IMG/VR virus record: IMGVR_UViG_3300031227_000089
Coordinates: 1 to 46,420 of that record
Strand: one strand, 5' to 3'
Length of the DNA: 46,420 nt
Origin: a virus
Shown: in pieces, positions 41,257-46,420 of the stretch
Numbering within the stretch: the first letter of the stretch is position 1
How the letters are laid out: every line of letters starts with the position of its first letter
The notes under the pieces: model-generated
Databases searched by the model: none
Seen by the model: the letters and a program-made list of their open reading frames with translations, nothing else
What the model was told of the DNA's origin: nothing
Program-made: the position numbers and the translations under genes

Positions 41257-44200
41257 TCACCAATCCATTGAGATAAGATGTTCGCCTTTCCAATCATCGG
41301 CAAAAGCGCCCTTAGCAGCATCAAATTTAAAAAAGTCATAGACACTAACCTTTCCAACTGTGTTTTTCATCCGCAGCCAGCCCTCATAGAGGCCATCATA
41401 TCCATAATAACTTTCCTTAAACTTTATTTGATTTGAATGAACGTAGCCATAATGGTGATAACCTAAATGTGCAACTTCATTTCCCTGGAAAGGATTTACT
41501 TGAAGTAATGACTGTCCTATTGTATTTACCAGTACTGGAGGCTCATGCGACTTCCAAGTATATCCTGGTTTGTATCTCCATGGCCTTGGAAAACTGTCAC
41601 TCCCCCATCCTGATTTATTATGCACAACATGCTTAGTCTTGCTCATAAAAGCGATGTGAGGAATAATAGCTACAGTCTTTTTTGGATTAGCAACGAACAT
41701 ATTATACAATTCTATCATAGAAGGAATTGGGTAAAACTCGTCAGCATCAATTTCCCACAAAACGCATTCATAGTCAATATGCAAAAGTGGTGTATTCACC
41801 ATCGCTAACTTGGAGGGCCAAATATCATTGCTTCTATAAACTGTAACATTTGATAAAGGTGTAAGTTTATCCAGGTATTCCCTGGTTCCATCAGTACTCA
41901 AATACCCCTCACGATTCTCGGGAAGATGTCCTCCACGGGCTTCATGTCCTTTAGCTCCGCTGTCACCAGCAATTTGGGCCAATCCCTCAACGATATACCA
42001 ATGCCATAGAAAAGGCAACTGCTTAAAGCGTTCAAGATGATATTCAATAAAAGGCATTCCATCAAGTACTATGGTAAAAAAAGCTACAGGTAATTGGGTA
42101 TCCTGCTCATACCAATCAGGTTCAATCTTAGGCACAAGAAGCTTAGCTCGACTTGGGTCACATTTAAGATCCCAGAGTTTCACATGTCGTTTGTGCCTAC
42201 CGATTTTTAAACCGTCCATAAGATTCATAACACAGCTGTTTATGCAATGAAATTCCCTTGCGGATTCAAGAATACCAATCCAGTCGAAAAGACAATGACC
42301 ATTAATCGGTTGGACATCTACAGTATTCGGAAAATTAAAAACACAGCTTCCTGCAGATTCTCCTTTTGAATGTGTAACAACGTATCCACTTGACAAGCCT
42401 AACTTTTTCTTCAAAGCCTCTTCTTTGTCGTGATGACGTGTAATTTGCAAATTGTATTTTTCATTAAAAGGAACACCAGCCTCTTCGTACTTCCATTGAT
42501 CAAAAGTCAACTCAGATTTTAACCAGTCATCCTCATTTCGACCAAAGCCAATACCTAAGTTGATAACTCGGCCAACCTTGTCTTTTAGCATATCTACAGA
42601 CTTTGCATAGCTCTTTCCAATATCCACACCCACACCAACAGGCTGGACATAATTAATATGTTCGAACAGGGGTAGATATTTATCGCATACTGGCCAAATA
42701 ACCTCGTAACCTTTATCTGCATACCACTTAGCAATCGGCAAAACAATTATAATATCTCCGATTCTTCCCGGTTGTACAATCCCAATCTTATTCCGTACTA
42801 AAGTCCATCTTTGGTACCATTGCTTCCAAGGAAATTGAGATCGTAATTGTGTAGATATACCAATAGAATCGAGAGTAGCCCCATTATATCGTCCATCATT
42901 ATGTTTACCAGTCCATCCTGGCGGATGTACAACGTGCCAAATCTCTCCGTACCTTACATCTATACTATCTTTACCAAACTCACGCCACATCCAATGGGCC
43001 AATCCATCGTCCCAATTACACGCTCCGATAACAAGTTCTGGATAGTCAGATGCAACTTTCTTAAAAGTAGTAGCGGACCAAATGAAACAATCCTTGCCTG
43101 ACCAATACGACATAGTACTCTTTGTACTGTTTGTACAATCATGCACATCCAGTCTATGATGAAGAGCTACTTGATAACCGTATCCAGGCAACAGAGACTG
43201 TACATCCACATTCGAGGGTAAAATTATATCTGAATTAACATATCCATAAAAGTCTTTGTCGGGATAAATCTCCAATAACCTGTTATATAAATCTTTGGTA
43301 ATAGGCTTTGTTTTGTCGCTTAGTCCTCGGACCTTTGCGTTATCAGGAGTAAAAAAAGAATCATATCCATCAGGAACCTTTGTTCCTTCATCTGTTACAG
43401 CAAGAATAAGAACATCTTTTGGCCACGATGTAACCGCGTTATCTATCCGTGAACTTCCACTGTAGTAAGGCATTACAACTTTTAAATTCTTCTTCCCCTT
43501 ATGTGGAATTAAAAGAACTTTGTTTATGAATGGAGGTAGAGGAGTTCTCGAAATAGTATCTATTTTAAATGAGTGCAAAAAGATCCTTTTTAAAACATCA
43601 TCCACAGTAATAGCATCCATACACAAGGACTTATTACAATTATGCCAAAGTACAGATTGATAACACGGAGCACATGACACAAACTTTCGTACAACTTGAT
43701 ATGAGGAAACTAATGGATGCGCTTTTGTCACAGGTGTAGGTCCCACAAGAAGGATAATCGGCACACCGAGGGAGTCGGCAACATGCATCAACCCCGTATC
43801 TACTGAAACTATAAGGTCGCATTGACTAATCACCTTACTTGTTTCGAAGATATCAAGTTTATCTACAAAGTTTACACCCTCACAACCTCTGAGTTCCTCG
43901 CCCTGACCCACAAGAATAACTTCGTATCCAAGAGTAGTTAATGCCCGTGATAACTCTGGAAAACGACTCCATCCAGTTTTACTTCCTTTTCTTGACCCGA
44001 CCCGAACAGATGAATTTGCCAATGCAATCTTTGGCCTACTTGAACTAAGTATTGGCCTATTGGCTGTCACGGGAAGAAATCCAGAAAAATCAGAGTTAAC
44101 AGCATCAATCATATTCAAATAAACCTGTACTTCGTGCATTCCAGCGTATGATGAATGATTAATCCACCAAACTGGACCTCGATGAGCATCCTTTGCCTCA

Positions 44201-44454
44201 ACCATACATTCTGGACAAGACCAATCACCTACGTAAATTCGATCAAAAGCATTCTTTTTATATGTTGTATAGATACCATCAAATAATTTCTCTGCCATAC
44301 CTTTTACCGCTGGAAATTTATGTAAAATATCTTTATCCGTTATCAAGTAAATTTTATCCTTACTTCTCTTCCGCAGTATTTTTAATGCTGCAGTCATAAG
44401 GATGAAATTTCCCAGGCAGTTAGAAAAGCCTATTGCTACTTGATTAGCTGACAT
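41257..44454 (-). CDS. Multi-domain glycosyltransferase (two GT9-like and two GT-A-like parts)
   Basis: About 1065 residues. Part 1 (~5-300) is GT9/heptosyltransferase-like: NCLGNFILMTAALK and IVSVDTGLMHVADSLGVP near 220. Part 2 (~320-545) has a GT-A feel, with YVNSDI as a possible metal motif near 410. Part 3 (~555-780) again starts GT9-like, GRIGDIIIVLPIAKWY. Part 4 (~790-1065) is GT2/GT92-like: PVAFFTIVLDGMPFIEYHLE and WEIDADEF near 903. It could assemble a short glycan alone. I chose ATG 44454 for its GGAGGG. Whether all parts are active is unknown. Confidence 0.75.
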   Translation of the reverse strand: MSANQVAIGFSNCLGNFILMTAALKILRKRSKDKIYLITDKDILHKFPAVKGMAEKLFDGIYTTYKKNAFDRIYVGDWSCPECMVEAKDAHRGPVWWINHSSYAGMHEVQVYLNMIDAVNSDFSGFLPVTANRPILSSSRPKIALANSSVRVGSRKGSKTGWSRFPELSRALTTLGYEVILVGQGEELRGCEGVNFVDKLDIFETSKVISQCDLIVSVDTGLMHVADSLGVPIILLVGPTPVTKAHPLVSSYQVVRKFVSCAPCYQSVLWHNCNKSLCMDAITVDDVLKRIFLHSFKIDTISRTPLPPFINKVLLIPHKGKKNLKVVMPYYSGSSRIDNAVTSWPKDVLILAVTDEGTKVPDGYDSFFTPDNAKVRGLSDKTKPITKDLYNRLLEIYPDKDFYGYVNSDIILPSNVDVQSLLPGYGYQVALHHRLDVHDCTNSTKSTMSYWSGKDCFIWSATTFKKVASDYPELVIGACNWDDGLAHWMWREFGKDSIDVRYGEIWHVVHPPGWTGKHNDGRYNGATLDSIGISTQLRSQFPWKQWYQRWTLVRNKIGIVQPGRIGDIIIVLPIAKWYADKGYEVIWPVCDKYLPLFEHINYVQPVGVGVDIGKSYAKSVDMLKDKVGRVINLGIGFGRNEDDWLKSELTFDQWKYEEAGVPFNEKYNLQITRHHDKEEALKKKLGLSSGYVVTHSKGESAGSCVFNFPNTVDVQPINGHCLFDWIGILESAREFHCINSCVMNLMDGLKIGRHKRHVKLWDLKCDPSRAKLLVPKIEPDWYEQDTQLPVAFFTIVLDGMPFIEYHLERFKQLPFLWHWYIVEGLAQIAGDSGAKGHEARGGHLPENREGYLSTDGTREYLDKLTPLSNVTVYRSNDIWPSKLAMVNTPLLHIDYECVLWEIDADEFYPIPSMIELYNMFVANPKKTVAIIPHIAFMSKTKHVVHNKSGWGSDSFPRPWRYKPGYTWKSHEPPVLVNTIGQSLLQVNPFQGNEVAHLGYHHYGYVHSNQIKFKESYYGYDGLYEGWLRMKNTVGKVSVYDFFKFDAAKGAFADDWKGEHLISMDW

Positions 44455-44981
44455 AAGTCCCTCCAAAAGAATGCAGAATCATCTACATGAAAATGACGAT
44501 TAAAACCCCAGTAACTTACGTCAGGAGGCAAACTTCGATTGACCCAAATTGATGGAATACCATATTCGCATGCAAAATTTATGAAACTAAAAAGTTTTTC
44601 AACAGTATCAGCACAACAGACTACGATACATTTAGCATAATGTATAACGCTTATATCTAATTCATCAAACCACCGACAATCAAAACCATACAAAGATCCT
44701 TTAGCAAAAAGGCCGTTGTAGTCTTTTCCCATCCAAAGAATCAATGGATCTGTCGGTGCCCTATCTGCAACTATCGGTGCCCTATCTGCAACTGTTGAAG
44801 AATTCAAAGGTACAACAGATTGCTCAACATAAATAGTATGGGGAGATGGCAAATATGCATGTCTGTCAATCTGCTGTTGCATTGAAACTGGAACACGTAT
44901 CGCTTTGCGCCTAAGTGCCCTACGATTTAAAGGGCTTGTTTGAAGTCTTGATTTTGAAAGAAATGCAGTTGGAAAAGCCAT
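44436..44981 (-). CDS. Unrecognised first protein of the glycan cassette
   Basis: 181 residues. The N-terminus is very basic (SRLQTSPLNRRALRRKAIR). A middle region contains VADRAPI-VADRAPT, encoded by a 21-bp tandem duplication, and the C-terminal half looks like a small Rossmann-type fold (KCIVVCCADTVEKL, YGIPSIWVN). No family recognised. It overlaps the glycosyltransferase start by 19 bases and lies directly after the dyad element at 44991. Confidence 0.6.
   Translation of the reverse strand: MAFPTAFLSKSRLQTSPLNRRALRRKAIRVPVSMQQQIDRHAYLPSPHTIYVEQSVVPLNSSTVADRAPIVADRAPTDPLILWMGKDYNGLFAKGSLYGFDCRWFDELDISVIHYAKCIVVCCADTVEKLFSFINFACEYGIPSIWVNRSLPPDVSYWGFNRHFHVDDSAFFWRDLCQLIK
44753..44794 (-). 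repeat. 21-bp tandem duplication inside a gene
   Basis: Units 44753-44773 and 44774-44794 differ only in the last base and encode the repeated seven residues VADRAP(I/T). The near identity points to a recent slippage event. Confidence 0.9.
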
Positions 44982-44990
44982 ACCAGCCTC

Positions 44991-45014
44991 GTAATTTTAG
45001 CGCGTTAAAGTTAC
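44991..45014 (-). promoter_or_regulatory. 24-bp dyad element, copy 9
   Basis: On the minus strand: left arm GTAACTTTAA, core CGCG, right half CTAAAATTAC. It stands nine bases before the start of the glycan cassette, whose GAGG ribosome site follows it at once. The 64 bases between it and the 45079 stop hold only short inverted repeats (for example GACTGA/TCAGTC, 45062-45080). Confidence 0.85.
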
Positions 45015-45078
45015 CGTCAGTTTAGAAATTAGCTCGAACATCCAGATTTTGTAGTCTTTCGGACTGATTGGAAGTCAG

Positions 45079-45759
45079 TCATATCCCAACCATCTTAAGT
45101 TGAATTGTTATAATCTCATCTTCACCATCAAAATCTATTTTGTAAAAAGATTGGTTTGAAAAACTACCTGGAATAGTTGCACCGGCTGAAGTATTAGAAC
45201 ACAAAATCGTTGTTGAATTGATTGTGGCTAAATTGGTTCCAGTGGTTATTATAAATGATCCAACATATAAATCTACTTCGGACATATCTGTGGTCGATTC
45301 CCATTCAAGCTCTAACGGTTTGTAATACCGTTCTCTCGGCATTATTTGTTGCAACTTTTCAACTTTAAATTCAACCTTGATAATACCATTTTCTGCCCTG
45401 CTTGGATCATCAACGTCAGGATGGTTGAGAGGAACAAACTTAAACCTCTTGCCTTCAGTAAGAGAATCATTCAAAAATCGTTCAAGATCAAGTATGTCAT
45501 TTCCATTAATGATGAAATTCCCCATCTCAGAAACCTTAGCTCCATCAATATAGACTGTTGCGGAACATCGCCTTTGATGGTTGTTCTTAAGTCTGAGTTT
45601 GTACTCTGTGTTAAATGGGATAGCTACTTGACCGTTAAACTCACGAACAGGATTGTTATCCTTGAGAACGGTTAAGGTGAAATCCTGCTGGGTAGCCGCA
45701 TGAGCAATCCCGCACGAAACCCATAATAAAGCAATGATTATAAATATTAGTCTTTTCAT
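45079..45759 (-). CDS. Secreted beta-rich protein
   Basis: 226 residues. The start MKRLIFIIIALLWVSCGIAH is a Sec signal with an AHA-A cleavage site. The mature protein is beta-rich, with VLKDNNPVREFNGQVAIPF and KLRLKNNHQRRCSATVYIDG, like jelly-roll proteins of unknown role that I have seen in phage and environmental genomes. It lies between the glycan cassette and another secreted protein. Export of a late phage protein suggests a surface or periplasmic function. Confidence 0.65.
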   Translation of the reverse strand: MKRLIFIIIALLWVSCGIAHAATQQDFTLTVLKDNNPVREFNGQVAIPFNTEYKLRLKNNHQRRCSATVYIDGAKVSEMGNFIINGNDILDLERFLNDSLTEGKRFKFVPLNHPDVDDPSRAENGIIKVEFKVEKLQQIMPRERYYKPLELEWESTTDMSEVDLYVGSFIITTGTNLATINSTTILCSNTSAGATIPGSFSNQSFYKIDFDGEDEIITIQLKMVGI

Positions 45760-45760
45760 T

Positions 45761-46189
45761 TTACTCCCCCGTCAAATCAAACGCATCATTGGCAGCCGCA
45801 GTCGAAGCAGCAGCCTTAGCGGCAATATAGTCGTTCTCCGCCGTCTTACGTGCTACAGTTTCTACCCATCCAAGGTACTGGTCTATGATGGGCTCTTTGA
45901 TCATCTTCTTAATGAAGCAGTTCTTAACAGACAATAATCCCTGTGTCCATGTCTCTTCAGCGGCCTGGCAAGCCTCCTGAGTCTCATACTGGATGTCAGA
46001 GCAAGCGTATATGCCAGAGCCGCAATCATTTGTATTCATGTATCGGGAAGTCACCATAGTGGCGAGTTTTGGTACGTAAGCATCAGGAATCACGATACTG
46101 ATAACCATATCCGCTGCATTAGCCCAAAACACACAAGTCCCGAATGCAAACACAAAACACATAATTGATGCGATTAAATATTTCTTCAT
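45761..46189 (-). CDS. Secreted cysteine-containing protein
   Basis: 142 residues with a Sec signal peptide ending ANA-A. The mature part has four or five cysteines (DCGSG, YACSD, EACQA, KNCFI) that may form disulfides outside the cytoplasm, and an alanine-rich tail. No family recognised. It ends one base before the start of the 45079 gene. Confidence 0.65.
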   Translation of the reverse strand: MKKYLIASIMCFVFAFGTCVFWANAADMVISIVIPDAYVPKLATMVTSRYMNTNDCGSGIYACSDIQYETQEACQAAEETWTQGLLSVKNCFIKKMIKEPIIDQYLGWVETVARKTAENDYIAAKAAASTAAANDAFDLTGE

Positions 46190-46212
46190 TTTGTTTTCCT
46201 CCTGTTAGTTGT

Positions 46213-46420
46213 TTATTCACTCAAATCCATCTGTTTCAGCATTGCCAGCACTGTCTTATAGAGCTTCTTCAGCGCTGTTTTCTGTGCCGCTGACAGATTG
46301 CCAAACGTGTTATCAACATAATTATCGACCTGTGCATACGACAACGCAGCTATATCAGCAAGCTGTGTCTTAGCCGTGGATCGTTCTGTGGCTACTGCCT
46401 CGACCTCTGCGGTGACTGTG
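46213..46420 (-). CDS. Partial protein running off the right end
   Basis: The C-terminal 68 residues of a helical, lysine-rich protein (for example QVDNYVDNTFGNL and KKLYKTVLAMLKQMD) with its start beyond the window. No family recognised. The frame stays open to the edge, which shows that the leftward operon continues upstream. Confidence 0.6.
   Translation of the reverse strand, partial: TVTAEVEAVATERSTAKTQLADIAALSYAQVDNYVDNTFGNLSAAQKTALKKLYKTVLAMLKQMDLSE

Noticed and set aside
100-45014. Elements as ordinary sigma70 -10 boxes (TAAAAT in the right half)
   Set aside because: No -35 stands at proper spacing, and at 13771 and 44991 transcription would then start inside the ribosome site or the start codon.
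100-45014. Elements as intrinsic terminators or RNA hairpins
   Set aside because: No U-run follows, the same mismatched pairs are conserved, and at 13771 a separate terminator already stands in front.
100-45014. Elements as a CRISPR array
   Set aside because: The copies are kilobases apart, not in regular repeats with spacers, and no cas operon is present; the Cas4-like gene is a common phage nuclease.
1-46420. Circular joining of the right-edge partial gene with the left end
   Set aside because: Reading on from 46420 into position 1 in the same frame gives no start codon or ribosome site before the element, so circularity cannot be supported.
1-46420. tRNA or rRNA genes
   Set aside because: I saw no cloverleaf with T-loop and CCA-type end, nor any rRNA-like stretch; a covariance-model scan would be decisive.

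Overview
The window looks like part of a long-tailed (siphovirus-type) bacteriophage genome, or a very phage-like contig. It has densely packed genes with strong AAGGAGG-type ribosome sites. It carries a phage replication set (family A DNA polymerase, Sak4-like ATPase, DUF3987-like ATPase, ATP-dependent ligase, exonucleases), a lysis set, and a complete siphovirus tail block (major tail protein, frameshifted tail chaperones, tape measure, DUF1833, NlpC/P60, very long gpJ-like tip protein). The 3TM holin, the two peptidoglycan peptidases (M15 and M23) and the Sec signal peptides suggest a Gram-negative host; I cannot name it. No terminase, portal or capsid gene is present. These should lie beyond the right end, upstream of the tail genes, so the window is incomplete. 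I see no integrase or classical repressor.

Layout. 1-1007: non-coding, repeat-rich flank with diverged copies of a ~100-nt sequence (one inverted) and two copies of a 24-bp dyad element; it ends in a strong sigma70-type promoter at 1008-1036. 1139-7349: rightward operon of about 24 very small early genes, mostly unrecognised. 7400-13720: rightward promoter, then a ribbon-helix-helix protein, Cas4-like nuclease, ligase, DHH phosphoesterase, Sak4-like ATPase, DUF4326, a secreted repeat protein and a DUF669-like protein, closed by a terminator. 13806-21096: rightward ParB-methyltransferase fusion, DnaQ-like exonuclease, UDG-polymerase fusion, DUF3987-like ATPase and a TIM-barrel-like protein, closed by a hairpin at the convergence point. 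21152-46420: all leftward. Read from right to left it holds two secreted proteins, a six-gene glycan-chemistry cassette, tail genes, tail tip, and lysis genes.

The most striking feature is a family of nine 24-bp imperfect palindromes (arms built on GTAA-Y-TTTA around CGCG) at 100, 695, 3002, 7442, 13771, 22968, 32252, 37478 and 44991. All but the first two sit just 5' of a gene. In transcription direction they share a non-palindromic bias, so they are oriented. Together they cut the genome into functional cassettes, and two of them supply the stop codon of the preceding gene.

The second is the cassette lying exactly between two of these elements (37498-44981): a ~1065-residue multi-domain glycosyltransferase, an FrhB-like flavoprotein, a polysaccharide pyruvyl transferase, a SAM methyltransferase and a B12-binding radical SAM protein, translationally coupled and inserted directly upstream of the major tail protein gene. 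It looks like a phage-borne system for building or modifying a glycan, either on the host surface or on the virion.
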